A DNA stretch of 15,392 nt from Aliishimia sp963922415 (GCA_963922415.1 CAWUIP010000087.1:1-15392); one strand, 5' to 3'. Positions 7,551 to 14,577 are shown, counted from the first letter of the stretch. Notes: generated by a model not told the origin, from the sequence alone. Numbers and translations are program-made.

Positions 7551-7569
7551 CCGTTAGGGTTGGATCACG

Positions 7570-8997
7570 ATGAGCCAACACTCTGATATCTTCGACGAAA
7601 TGTGGGGCCATACGGAGGCGTTGCGTGCCCCGTACGAGGCCTACATGTCCTGGCTGTCCGAAGAGGACCCTGCCGCCCTGCGCACCAAGCAGCGCGAAGC
7701 CGAAGAGCTCTTCCGCCTGATCGGGATCACCTTCAACGTTTACGGCCGGTCCGAGGCTGAAGAGCGTTTGATCCCCTTCGACATCATCCCGCGCATCCTG
7801 TCCGCCCGCGAATGGCGCAAGCTGTCGCGCGGGATCGAGCAGCGCGTGCGCGCAATCAACGCATTTCTGCACGACATTTACCACCGGCAAGAGATCATAC
7901 GCGCCGGCCGTATCCCAGCCGATATGATCTCGAAGAACGAGGCGTTCTTGCCGCAGATGATGGGTGTGCAACCGCCGGGCGGCATCTACACGCATATCAT
8001 CGGCATCGACCTTGTGCGCACTGGCGAAGGCGAGTTCTACGTGCTGGAGGACAACGCGCGCACCCCGTCTGGCGTAAGCTATATGCTGGAAAACCGGGAA
8101 ACGATGCTGAAGATGTTTCCCGAACTCTTCTTGTCGAACAAGGTTCAGCCGGTCGAAACCTATCCCCTGGATCTGCAACGCTCGCTTGCGGCAACCGCAC
8201 CGACGATGTGCCAAGGCAAGCCGACTGTGGCCGTGCTGACGCCGGGGATCTTCAATTCAGCCTATTACGAACACTCGTTCTTGGCGGATCAAATGGGCGT
8301 GGAACTGGTAGAAGGCCAAGACTTGCGTGTCGTCGATGGCCGCGTTGCGATGCGCACCACACAAGGCTACCAGCCGATTGACGTGCTTTACCGCCGTGTG
8401 GATGACGACTTTCTGGACCCGCTGAACTTCAACCCTGACAGCCAATTGGGCGTACCGGGGATCATGGATATCTACCGTGCGGGTGGGATCACCATCGCCA
8501 ACGCACCGGGCACAGGCATTGCGGACGACAAGGCGATTTACAGCTACATGCCGGATATTGTGGAGTTCTACACCGGCGAGCGTCCGCTTTTGGAGAACGT
8601 GCCCACCTACCGCTGTTCCGAGCCCGAAGCGCTGGCCTTTGTACTCGACAATCTCAATGAGTTGGTCGTGAAAGAAGTGCATGGCTCGGGCGGCTATGGA
8701 ATGCTCATTGGGCCGACGGCGAGCAAGAAAGAAACCGCCCTGTTCCGAAAGAAGCTGGAAGCACGGCCCGGTAACTACATTGCCCAACCCACGCTCAGCC
8801 TCTCGACCGTGCCGATCTTCACCAAGGCAGGTCTTGCGCCGCGCCACGTGGACCTGCGCCCCTTCGTGCTGGTCAGCCCCGATGGGATCAAGATCACGCC
8901 GGGCGGGCTGACGCGGGTGGCCCTTAAGAAGGGGTCGCTGGTCGTCAATTCCAGCCAAGGCGGCGGCACGAAAGACACGTGGGTGCTGCACGAATGA
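7570..8997 (+). CDS. Circularly permuted type 2 ATP-grasp protein
   Basis: A 475-residue predicted ATP-dependent carboxylate-amine ligase of the circularly permuted ATP-grasp family (formerly DUF404/DUF407). The core motifs occur in permuted order. The metal-binding and catalytic segment VLEDNARTPSGVSYMLENR lies early (158-176). The nucleotide-binding loop VVKEVHGSGGYGM lies late (367-378), followed by HVDLRPFVLV (426-435) and a Gly-rich NSSQGGGTKDTWVL at the C-terminus. The length is normal for the family. The start ATG at 7570 has an aggg/gga purine stretch at 7556-7564. It heads a three-gene operon with alpha-E and transglutaminase-type proteins. Comparative-genomics work (Iyer, Aravind and colleagues) predicts that this set makes or attaches a peptide, often together with Anbu. 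The substrate is unknown. No signal peptide is seen, so it is cytoplasmic. Confidence 0.95.
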   Translation: MSQHSDIFDEMWGHTEALRAPYEAYMSWLSEEDPAALRTKQREAEELFRLIGITFNVYGRSEAEERLIPFDIIPRILSAREWRKLSRGIEQRVRAINAFLHDIYHRQEIIRAGRIPADMISKNEAFLPQMMGVQPPGGIYTHIIGIDLVRTGEGEFYVLEDNARTPSGVSYMLENRETMLKMFPELFLSNKVQPVETYPLDLQRSLAATAPTMCQGKPTVAVLTPGIFNSAYYEHSFLADQMGVELVEGQDLRVVDGRVAMRTTQGYQPIDVLYRRVDDDFLDPLNFNPDSQLGVPGIMDIYRAGGITIANAPGTGIADDKAIYSYMPDIVEFYTGERPLLENVPTYRCSEPEALAFVLDNLNELVVKEVHGSGGYGMLIGPTASKKETALFRKKLEARPGNYIAQPTLSLSTVPIFTKAGLAPRHVDLRPFVLVSPDGIKITPGGLTRVALKKGSLVVNSSQGGGTKDTWVLHE

Positions 8998-9052
8998 TGC
9001 CCTTGGCCTTCGATACAACCTGCGCAGACCGCGCCGAGAGACGCGGCCTCTG

Positions 9053-9994
9053 ATGCTGGGCAAGACGGCAAATGGGCTGTTTTGGATGTACCGCTATCTT
9101 GAGCGGGCGGAGAACACGACGCGGCTGATCGAGACGGGACAACGCATCGCCCTCACCCGCTCCGGCGCGTCCGAAGAGGACTGGCGATCGATCCTGCAAT
9201 CGGCGATGCAGCTGGAAAGCTTTAAAGCCGCGCATGACGAATTGACCGGTGACAATGCGATCAACTGGATGCTGCGGGACGCGCAGAACCCGTCTTCGGT
9301 CCTGTCGTCGATTTCAATGGCGCGGCAGAATGCGCGCCTTGTCCGCACGGCGCTGACCCATGATGTGTGGGAGGCGGTGAACGCGGTCTATATCCGCACG
9401 CAGGAGCTTTTGCGCCGCAAAGTGCGCGACCGCGACCTGCCCGACACGTTGGCCAGCATTCGGCGCGGCACGTCGTTGGTGCGCGGCATGACCCATGGCA
9501 CAATGCTGCGCAACGACATCTATGACTTCTGCCGGATTGGCACGTTCCTGGAACGCGCAGACAACACGGCACGGATCCTTGATGTGAAATACTATGTGCT
9601 GCTGCCCTCTGTCCGGGCGGTCGGTACAACGGTCGACAATGTGCAATGGGAGACGATCCTGCGCTCGGTCTCTGCCCTGGGTGGCTTTCGCATGGCCTAT
9701 GGCCCTGTCCCCGACCCCCGCGATATCGCGCAGTTCCTGATCCTGGATGGCCGCATGCCCCGCAGCCTTGCGTTTTGCGTTAGCAAGATCCGCGATAACC
9801 TTGGGTATCTCTCCAAAAGTTATGGGACCACGCCGCCTTGCTTTGACATGGCGCAATCGATCACCGAGACGCATCTGGACCGGGACGTAGACGACATCTT
9901 TGACGATGGGCTGCACGAGTTCATCCAGGCCCTCTTGTCTGAGATCGCCAGACTGGGCCATCAAATCCAAACTGACTATCGCTTTAACGACTAA
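9053..9994 (+). CDS. Alpha-E domain protein (DUF403 family)
   Basis: A 313-residue, nearly all-helical protein of the alpha-E family, the normal length. Its hallmark Glu/Arg/Asn motif occurs twice: WMYRYLERAENTTRLIE (11-27) and FLERADNTARILDVKYY (164-180). Both include ERA-N-(T)R residues thought to form a conserved polar core. GTSLVRGMTHGTMLRND at 138-154 is also typical. The start ATG at 9053 has only a poor, distant purine stretch (gagaga, 9036-9041), so translation may depend partly on the upstream gene 55 bases away. Alpha-E proteins nearly always neighbour CP-ATP-grasp and transglutaminase genes, as here. Their biochemical role is unknown; a partner or scaffold for the ATP-grasp enzyme is inference. 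No TM or signal peptide is present. Confidence 0.95.
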   Translation: MLGKTANGLFWMYRYLERAENTTRLIETGQRIALTRSGASEEDWRSILQSAMQLESFKAAHDELTGDNAINWMLRDAQNPSSVLSSISMARQNARLVRTALTHDVWEAVNAVYIRTQELLRRKVRDRDLPDTLASIRRGTSLVRGMTHGTMLRNDIYDFCRIGTFLERADNTARILDVKYYVLLPSVRAVGTTVDNVQWETILRSVSALGGFRMAYGPVPDPRDIAQFLILDGRMPRSLAFCVSKIRDNLGYLSKSYGTTPPCFDMAQSITETHLDRDVDDIFDDGLHEFIQALLSEIARLGHQIQTDYRFND

Positions 9995-9999
9995 AATCC

Positions 10000-10797
10000 A
10001 TGCGACTGAGCATCACCCACACGACCCGGTACGAATTTGACGAAGCTGTTTCGTTTGGTCTGCAGCAGCTGCGCAAGACACCGCGGTCCGGCAACGGGCA
10101 GCGCGTTGTGGACTGGCAGACCCATGTAACCGGTGGGCGCGAAGAAGCGCAGTATCAAGACCATCACAACAATCTGGTGCAACTCCTGAGCTTTGATCGG
10201 GACGTGACCGAACTGGTGGTCGCCTGCGAAGGCGTGATCGAGATTGAGGACAAAGCCGGGATCATTGGCGTGCACCGTGCGGCGGCCCCGCTTTGGCTCT
10301 ATCAATGGACGACGCCGCTCACCCAACCCGGCGCGCGCCTGCGGGCACTGGTCCGGCAGATCGAAGAGCAAACACTTTTGGATCAGCTTTACGCCGCGAT
10401 GCGCCTTATTCGCGCGCATGTGCGCTACGCAACGGATGTGACGCAAACGGACTGGCCGGTTGAGAAGGTGCTCGAAGAAGGGCGTGGTGTGTGCCAGGAC
10501 CACACGCACGTGTTTTTGGCCATGGCGCGCGCGCTTGGCGCCCCAGCGCGCTATGTGTCGGGCTATTTGCGGCTGGATGACCGTGTCGACCAGGTGGCGA
10601 TGCATGCTTGGGCAGAGGCCTATGTGCCGGACTTGGGTTGGGTTGGCTTTGATGTGTCCAACGGTATCTCGCCCGATGCGCGGTATGTGCGGGTTGCCGC
10701 CGGCCTTGATTATGGCGAGGCCGCCCCCGTCACTGGGACACGGCAAGGCGGGTCAGGCGAAGCGCTGGACGTGCAGATCCGCGTCGCAGAGCAGTAG
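10000..10797 (+). CDS. Transglutaminase-like cysteine peptidase family protein
   Basis: A 265-residue protein with the bacterial transglutaminase N-terminal beta domain (MRLSITHTTRYEFDEAVSFG onward, about 1-85) followed by a papain/transglutaminase core. The catalytic triad is visible: Cys165 in GRGVCQDHTH, His202 in MHAWAEAYV and Asp218 in GFDVSNG. Family members act as peptidases, amidases or transamidases, and no substrate is known here. It has no signal peptide and is probably cytoplasmic. The ATG comes 6 bases after the alpha-E stop without a visible ribosome-binding site, so coupling is likely. In the wider predicted peptide-ligation system it would cleave or transfer the peptide made by the ATP-grasp enzyme. 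Downstream I find the REPIN-like palindrome and nasT, and no proteasome-type peptidase gene within this window. Confidence 0.95.
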   Translation: MRLSITHTTRYEFDEAVSFGLQQLRKTPRSGNGQRVVDWQTHVTGGREEAQYQDHHNNLVQLLSFDRDVTELVVACEGVIEIEDKAGIIGVHRAAAPLWLYQWTTPLTQPGARLRALVRQIEEQTLLDQLYAAMRLIRAHVRYATDVTQTDWPVEKVLEEGRGVCQDHTHVFLAMARALGAPARYVSGYLRLDDRVDQVAMHAWAEAYVPDLGWVGFDVSNGISPDARYVRVAAGLDYGEAAPVTGTRQGGSGEALDVQIRVAEQ

Positions 10798-10832
10798 CTA
10801 AGACGCAGAGGCCCGCGCATGGTCCAGGCAGC

Positions 10833-10901
10833 AGCGGTGCGCGCAATGGCGCACCCTACGGACATCCGCGCCGCGTAGGGTGCGGCAGCGCCCGCACCGC
10901 T
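10833..10901. repeat. REPIN-like pair of inverted REP palindromes with GTAG heads
   Basis: Two short palindromes face each other. On the minus strand, 10859 to 10836 reads GTAG followed by a ggtgcgc/gcgcacc hairpin. On the plus strand, 10875-10898 reads GTAG followed by a ggtgcgg/ccgcacc hairpin. Together they form one long dyad: 9-bp outer arms (10833-10841 with 10893-10901) and 11-bp inner arms (10850-10860 with 10874-10884), with a 13-base centre. A GTAG head plus a hairpin is the hallmark of REP elements mobilised by RAYT transposases, and two inverted REPs make a REPIN. A short ctttg run follows, so the element may also end the transglutaminase operon transcript. No RAYT gene is in the window. 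Confidence 0.7.
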
Positions 10902-10994
10902 CTTTGCTGAAATAATGTGCAGATGCCCACACTCGGGCAAGCCCTTGCAAACGCAACATTTACCTTGCGCCGCACACACTCCATCACGGACCAC

Positions 10995-11579
10995 ATGGAT
11001 GAGCGTCTTTCCATAATCGTGGTCGAGCCGGACCGAGATCGGGCCTTAATGATCGTCGACAGCCTGATGGCGGCAGGCGATCACGACATCCAGGTCATCG
11101 GCGAAGTATCGAGCCTTGCGCGGCGGATCTCGCAGCACCAGCCCGATGTGGTGCTCGTCGACCTCACAAGCCCCACCCGCGACATGATTGAAGAACTCAC
11201 GCTCGCTACCGCGCCCCTCGACCGCCCCGTGGCGATGTTCGTCGACAAATCCGACGACAACCTCACCCGCGCGGCCATTGAAGCGGGCGTCTCGGCCTAT
11301 GTGGTCGACGACCTACGACCCGACAAGCTCAAGCCTGTGATGGCGGCGGCGATCGCCCGGTTCAATATGTTCCGCCGAATGCGCGAAGAACTGACCGAAA
11401 CAAAGCGCGCGTTAGAGGAGCGCAAAGTATTGGACCGCGCCAAGGGCCTTTTGATGAAAGCCCGCGGCATCGACGAAGAAGCCGCTTACGCCCTTCTGCG
11501 CAAAACCGCGATGGACCGCGGCAAAAAGATTTCAGAAGTTGCCCAAGCGCTGGTGACCGCGTCGGATCTGTTGTCATGA
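10995..11579 (+). CDS. nasT: NasT-type response regulator with ANTAR RNA-binding domain
   Basis: A 194-residue antitermination regulator of nitrate/nitrite assimilation genes. I chose the ATG at 10995, because it starts directly before the receiver domain (MDERLSIIVVEPD) and gives normal NasT length; the frame is open from 10917, but that extension is not family-like. The pseudoreceiver domain spans about 1-120, with Glu11 and Asp13, the phosphoacceptor-position Asp56 in VVLVDLTSP and Lys85 in FVDKSDD. A helical linker (RRMREELTETKRALEERK) leads to the ANTAR domain (about 143-190, with DRAKGLLMKARGIDEEAAY and KISEVAQAL). In known NasT/NasS pairs NasT binds tandem hairpins in leader RNA and prevents termination; NasS holds it inactive until nitrate binds. 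It overlaps nasS by ATGA, and a matching leader lies upstream of nrtA. Confidence 0.95.
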   Translation: MDERLSIIVVEPDRDRALMIVDSLMAAGDHDIQVIGEVSSLARRISQHQPDVVLVDLTSPTRDMIEELTLATAPLDRPVAMFVDKSDDNLTRAAIEAGVSAYVVDDLRPDKLKPVMAAAIARFNMFRRMREELTETKRALEERKVLDRAKGLLMKARGIDEEAAYALLRKTAMDRGKKISEVAQALVTASDLLS

Positions 11580-12751
11580 CACCGCTCAAGATCGCCTTTA
11601 TCCCGCTTTTGGATGCGGCCCCCCTGATTGTCGCGCGCGAGATGGGCTTTGCCCGCGATGAAGGCCTGGAATTTGAACTGACGCGCGCGCCGTCCTGGTC
11701 CTCGCTAAGGGATATGCTGGCCTTTGGACAAGTCGAGGCTGCGCATATGCTGGCCCCCGTCCCTGTTGCCATGTCCCTGGGGCTTGGCGGGATGGCCTCG
11801 CCCCTCTCGGCCCTGATGGTCCTGTCACTCAACGGCACCGTTGTCGGCGTAAATGCGGCCCTTGCCGAAACACTGCGCGGCCAAGGCTTTGGCTTTGACT
11901 TCCAAGACGCCGCCGCTGCCGGGGCCGCCCTCGTGGAAGCCGCGCGCGCGACACCGCTGCGGATTGGGGTCCCCTTTCCATTCTCAATGCATGCAGAGCT
12001 TTTGTACTATTGGCTCAACGCCAGCGGCCTACCCGCGCCGCAGAGCGTGGAAATCCGCACTGTGCCACCACCTTTGATGGCGCAGGCCATGGCCGCGGGT
12101 GAGATCAACGCGTTTTGCGTGGGCGAGCCCTGGGGCTCAAAGGTGGTGGAGGCGGATCTGGGCGCGCTATTGCTGCCGGGATCAGCGATCTGGACCGCAG
12201 CGCCTGAAAAAGTGCTGGCCGTGCGCACAGATTGGGCCACGTCAGAGCCGCATATGACCCAAGCCCTAATGCGCGCCGTTTGGCGAGCGTGCCGGTGGCT
12301 TGGTACGCCCGGCGCCACGACCACGACATCTGAATTCCTCTCGCGCGGAGAATACCTGGACCTGTCGACCGATATCATCGACCGCGGCCTGCAGGGCCGT
12401 TTGATCGTTCTGCCGTCGGGCGAAGCGCGCACCGCGCCGGGCTTTATGGAGTTTCACGCTGGGGCCGCAAACTTCCCGTGGAAGAGCCAGGCCACTTGGA
12501 TTGCGCATCAGATGGCAACGCGCCTCGGCTTGGACCGGGTGAGCGCCATGGGCCAGGCGCGCCACGTCTTTCGCAGCGACCTCTACCGCCAAAACCTCGG
12601 CGATATCGGCGCGATTCTGCCCACCGCGTCGGAAAAGGTCGAAGGGGGAATCGCCGCCGGAACCGATGCCGCCGCCGTCGCGGAACGCTTCAATCTGGCC
12701 GAAAACCGTTTCTTTGACGATGAAGTATTCGACCCAGACGCAAAAAAGTGA
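11576..12751 (+). CDS. nasS: NasS, cytoplasmic NrtA-like nitrate sensor
   Basis: A 391-residue protein of the NrtA/CmpA nitrate-binding fold. The absence of a signal peptide (it begins MTPLKIAFIPLLDAAPLIVA, straight into the first strand) separates it from the exported NrtA and marks it as the NasS sensor. It shares with NrtA the motif FPFSMHAELLYYWL, whose His139 aligns with the nitrate-pocket histidine of NrtA, plus FCVGEPWGS (180-188), Trp41 (in PSWSSL) and Lys212 (PEKV). The C-terminal FHAGAANFPWKSQATWIAHQM is also typical. In the known system NasS sequesters NasT and releases it when nitrate or nitrite binds. It is translationally coupled to nasT by the ATGA overlap. The last codons and the TGA lie inside an 18-bp palindrome. 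Pocket residue alignment is by eye. Confidence 0.93.
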   Translation: MTPLKIAFIPLLDAAPLIVAREMGFARDEGLEFELTRAPSWSSLRDMLAFGQVEAAHMLAPVPVAMSLGLGGMASPLSALMVLSLNGTVVGVNAALAETLRGQGFGFDFQDAAAAGAALVEAARATPLRIGVPFPFSMHAELLYYWLNASGLPAPQSVEIRTVPPPLMAQAMAAGEINAFCVGEPWGSKVVEADLGALLLPGSAIWTAAPEKVLAVRTDWATSEPHMTQALMRAVWRACRWLGTPGATTTTSEFLSRGEYLDLSTDIIDRGLQGRLIVLPSGEARTAPGFMEFHAGAANFPWKSQATWIAHQMATRLGLDRVSAMGQARHVFRSDLYRQNLGDIGAILPTASEKVEGGIAAGTDAAAVAERFNLAENRFFDDEVFDPDAKK

Positions 12752-12760
12752 TCACTTTTT
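12743..12760. promoter_or_regulatory. 18-bp perfect palindrome over the nasS stop codon
   Basis: The sequence aaaaagtgatcacttttt is fully self-complementary and covers the last lysine codons and the TGA (12749-12751) of nasS. Its T5 half gives it the shape of a bidirectional terminator, but the RNA stem would be short and AU-rich with a 4-nt loop. It may end the nasTS transcript or bind a regulator. The core gtgatcac recurs at 12900-12907 in the nrtA leader. Confidence 0.5.
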
Positions 12761-12794
12761 GTGCAATCGCAGCATCGCGCTGCAACGCAGCACA
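12760..12794. promoter_or_regulatory. Dyad downstream of nasS, possible promoter-proximal site
   Basis: Nested inverted repeats tgtgc/gcaca (12760-12764 with 12790-12794) and gcagc/gctgc (12769-12773 with 12779-12783) lie about 90-125 bases before the leader hairpins. The nrtA promoter should lie between here and about 12880, but neither a sigma-70 nor a sigma-54 (GG-N10-GC) match is convincing. Whether this is an activator site or an RNA hairpin cannot be decided from sequence alone. Confidence 0.3.
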
Positions 12795-12884
12795 TGAGAT
12801 CGCCCGATTTATGACGAAATTATCTTGCCCGAGCGGGCGTCGCGAAACAGTTTAGCTCCAGAAGCAACGACGCTTCGCCACCAC

Positions 12885-12923
12885 ATCTCCCAAGACAGGG
12901 TGATCACTGAGCAAGGCAGCTCG
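12885..12923 (+). promoter_or_regulatory. ANTAR-target tandem hairpins (P1, P2) in the nrtA leader
   Basis: Two hairpins with six-base loops stand in tandem. P1 (12885-12904) pairs atctccc with gggtgat, with one T-T mismatch, around loop AAGACA (12892-12897). P2 (12909-12922) pairs gagc with gctc around loop AAGGCA (12913-12918), with a further t-g wobble. The linker is about four bases. ANTAR proteins such as NasT are known to recognise exactly such double hairpins with A at loop position 1 and usually G at position 4; P2 fits fully, whereas P1 has A at position 4. P2 overlaps the 5' arm of the following terminator, so the two cannot coexist. Confidence 0.8.
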
Positions 12924-12968
12924 ACCGGTTCATGCCAGGATGGCGCGAACACGGGTCACTGCCTTTTT
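12913..12968 (+). terminator. Leader intrinsic terminator upstream of nrtA (NasT-controlled)
   Basis: A long interrupted hairpin pairs aaggcag (12913-12919) with ctgcctt (12959-12965), then gaccg with cgggtc (one bulge), gttc with gaac, and gcca (12934-12937) with tggc (12941-12944) around a 3-nt tip. The run of five T (12964-12968) completes a Rho-independent terminator. Its 5' arm is the P2 loop of the ANTAR target, so NasT bound to P2 would block terminator folding and allow transcription into nrtA. Confidence 0.8.
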
Positions 12969-13025
12969 GTCGTTTGCGCCTCCCTCCCAACGTGCTGGCG
13001 CTTCAATCCAAGGGACCTAAACCCG

Positions 13026-14393
13026 ATGAAAAAAATCTTTCTGGGCACGGCACTGTCGGCACTTGTTGCAAGTGCAGCTGCTGCCGAATTGCTGGAACTC
13101 GAAAAAGACGAACTGACGTTTGGCTTTATCAAACTGACTGACATGGCGCCTTTGGCCGTCGCGTATGAGAACGGCTACTTCCTGGACGAGGGCCTGTTTG
13201 TGACGCTGGAAGCTCAGGCGAACTGGAAAGTTCTGCTCGATGGCGTGATCGACGGACAGCTTGATGGCGCACATATGCTGGCTGGTCAGCCTTTGGCCGC
13301 AACAATCGGCTTCGGCACTGAGGCGCATATCATCACCCCGTTCTCGATGGACCTGAACGGCAACGGCATCACCGTATCCAACGAGGTCTGGGAACAGATG
13401 AAGCCAAACATCCCGAAAATGGATGATGGCCGCCCACAGCACCCAATCTCTGCTGAAGCGTTGGCGCCGGTTGTTGAAAAGTACAACTCTGAAGGCAAGC
13501 CCTTCAACATGGGCATGGTCTTCCCGGTCTCCACGCACAACTACGAGCTGCGCTACTGGTTGGCGGCCGGTGGTCTGCATCCGGGCTACTACAGCCCTGA
13601 GAACGTGACCGGCCAGATTGGCGCGGACGTGTTCTTGTCGGTGACACCGCCCCCACAGATGCCAGCGACGCTCGAAGCAGGCACAATCTATGGCTACTGC
13701 GTCGGTGAACCTTGGAACCAGCAGGCCGTCTTCAAGGGCATCGGCGTTCCGGTCATCACCGACTACCAGCTGTGGAAGAACAACCCCGAGAAAGTGTTCG
13801 GCATCACGAACGAGTTCGCGGAAAAGTATCCAAACACGACCAAAGCTGTGACCAAGGCGCTGATCCGCGCGGCGATCTGGCTGGATGAAAACGACAACGC
13901 CAACCGTCCTGACGCGGTGGAGATCCTGAGCCGTGCCGAATACGTCGGCGCCGATTACGATGTGATCGCGAACTCTATGACCGGCTTCTTCGAGTTCGAA
14001 AAAGGCGACAAGCGCGACATTCCGGACTTCAACGTGTTCTTCCGCTACAACGCGACCTACCCGTTCTACTCTGACGCAATCTGGTATCTGACACAGATGC
14101 GCCGCTGGGGCCAAATCCCAGAAGCGAAATCCGACGCGTGGTATGACGAAGTGGCTAAGAAAGTGTACCGTCCAGACATCTATCTGGAAGCGGCACGGCT
14201 CTTGGTCGACGAAGGTCTTGCCAACGAAGCGGACTTCCCATGGGACAGCGATGGCTACAAAGCGCCAACGCCTGCAGCCGACATCATCGACGGCATCCCA
14301 TACGACGGGAAAGCGCCAAACGCCTATCTGGAAAGCCTGCCAATCGGCCTGAAGGCAGAACAGATCGTCGTCGGCAACGAAGTTCAGGGGTGA
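13026..14393 (+). CDS. nrtA: NrtA, periplasmic nitrate-binding protein of ABC transporter
   Basis: A 455-residue solute-binding protein of the NrtA/CmpA family. The ATG at 13026 begins a clean Sec signal peptide (MKKIFLGTALSALVASAAAA, cleaved near residue 20, no lipobox) and has an aggga ribosome-binding site at 13011-13015. The frame is open back to 12825, but that part overlaps the leader hairpins. Mature motifs match nitrate binders: FGFIKLTDMAPLAVA, NWKVLLDG (Trp67), FPVSTHNYELRYWLA (His171), YCVGEPWNQQ and NPEKVFG (Lys256); by family comparison these residues line the nitrate pocket. The C-terminal NATYPFYSDAIWYLTQMRRWGQ is also typical. It delivers nitrate to NrtB. Its stop codon lies in the 5' arm of an intercistronic hairpin. 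Bicarbonate-binding CmpA is the main alternative, but the nasTS context favours nitrate. Confidence 0.95.
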   Translation: MKKIFLGTALSALVASAAAAELLELEKDELTFGFIKLTDMAPLAVAYENGYFLDEGLFVTLEAQANWKVLLDGVIDGQLDGAHMLAGQPLAATIGFGTEAHIITPFSMDLNGNGITVSNEVWEQMKPNIPKMDDGRPQHPISAEALAPVVEKYNSEGKPFNMGMVFPVSTHNYELRYWLAAGGLHPGYYSPENVTGQIGADVFLSVTPPPQMPATLEAGTIYGYCVGEPWNQQAVFKGIGVPVITDYQLWKNNPEKVFGITNEFAEKYPNTTKAVTKALIRAAIWLDENDNANRPDAVEILSRAEYVGADYDVIANSMTGFFEFEKGDKRDIPDFNVFFRYNATYPFYSDAIWYLTQMRRWGQIPEAKSDAWYDEVAKKVYRPDIYLEAARLLVDEGLANEADFPWDSDGYKAPTPAADIIDGIPYDGKAPNAYLESLPIGLKAEQIVVGNEVQG

Positions 14394-14438
14394 TCAGGCT
14401 TCCCGGAAACGCTCCAGTGGAGCGTTTCGCCTGATCAC
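14390..14438 (+). repeat. Intercistronic hairpin 1, at the nrtA stop
   Basis: Outer arms gtgatcaggc/gcctgatcac (14390-14399 with 14429-14438, 10 bp perfect) and inner arms aaacgctcc/ggagcgttt (14407-14415 with 14419-14427, 9 bp, 3-nt loop) form one long bulged hairpin. The nrtA TGA (14391-14393) is in its 5' arm. No T-run follows, so full termination is unlikely; 3'-end stabilisation of nrtA mRNA, as in other binding-protein operons, is plausible. Confidence 0.75.
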
Positions 14439-14475
14439 GGGCGGAGCCCCGGCACAGCGCAAAAGGCTCCGCGCC
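14439..14475 (+). repeat. Intercistronic hairpin 2, nrtA-nrtB
   Basis: Perfect 8-bp arms gcggagcc/ggctccgc (14441-14448 with 14465-14472), extended by two more pairs across a one-base bulge, enclose a 16-base loop. It follows hairpin 1 directly. Confidence 0.6.
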
Positions 14476-14486
14476 CAGCATGAAAT

Positions 14487-14523
14487 GTCTGACCAGCGCC
14501 GAACTCACCGGCTCTGGTCAGAC
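14487..14523 (+). repeat. Intercistronic hairpin 3, nrtA-nrtB
   Basis: Perfect 10-bp arms gtctgaccag/ctggtcagac (14487-14496 with 14514-14523) and inner gccg/cggc (14498-14501 with 14509-14512) form a strong stem. It ends 54 bases before nrtB. A run of five T (14553-14557) lies 30 bases further on, too far for a classical terminator. Confidence 0.65.
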
Positions 14524-14577
14524 GCCCCCCACCACCACCACGACTGCACCCCGTTTTTCGGAAGAGAGGACAGGCAG

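Noticed and set aside
10917..10994. ATG at 10917 as start of nasT
   Set aside because: The added 26 residues are not part of the receiver fold; the ATG at 10995 begins directly before the first strand.
12826..12839. Hairpin gccc/gggc near 12827-12838 as an additional ANTAR loop
   Set aside because: The stem is only four pairs and the loop is four bases (gagc), not the six-base loop ANTAR domains recognise.
12795..12884. Sigma-54 or sigma-70 promoter for nrtA
   Set aside because: No GG-N10-GC pair in good context; tatctt at 12821-12826 has no suitable -35 partner, so I do not call it.
12825..13025. N-terminal extension of the nrtA reading frame by 67 codons
   Set aside because: It overlaps the ANTAR hairpins and terminator, would hide the clean signal peptide starting at 13026, and has no family similarity.
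13017..14114. Minus-strand open frame of 365 codons
   Set aside because: It is an antisense shadow of nrtA caused by high GC codon use; its His/Arg/Val-rich translation resembles no family.
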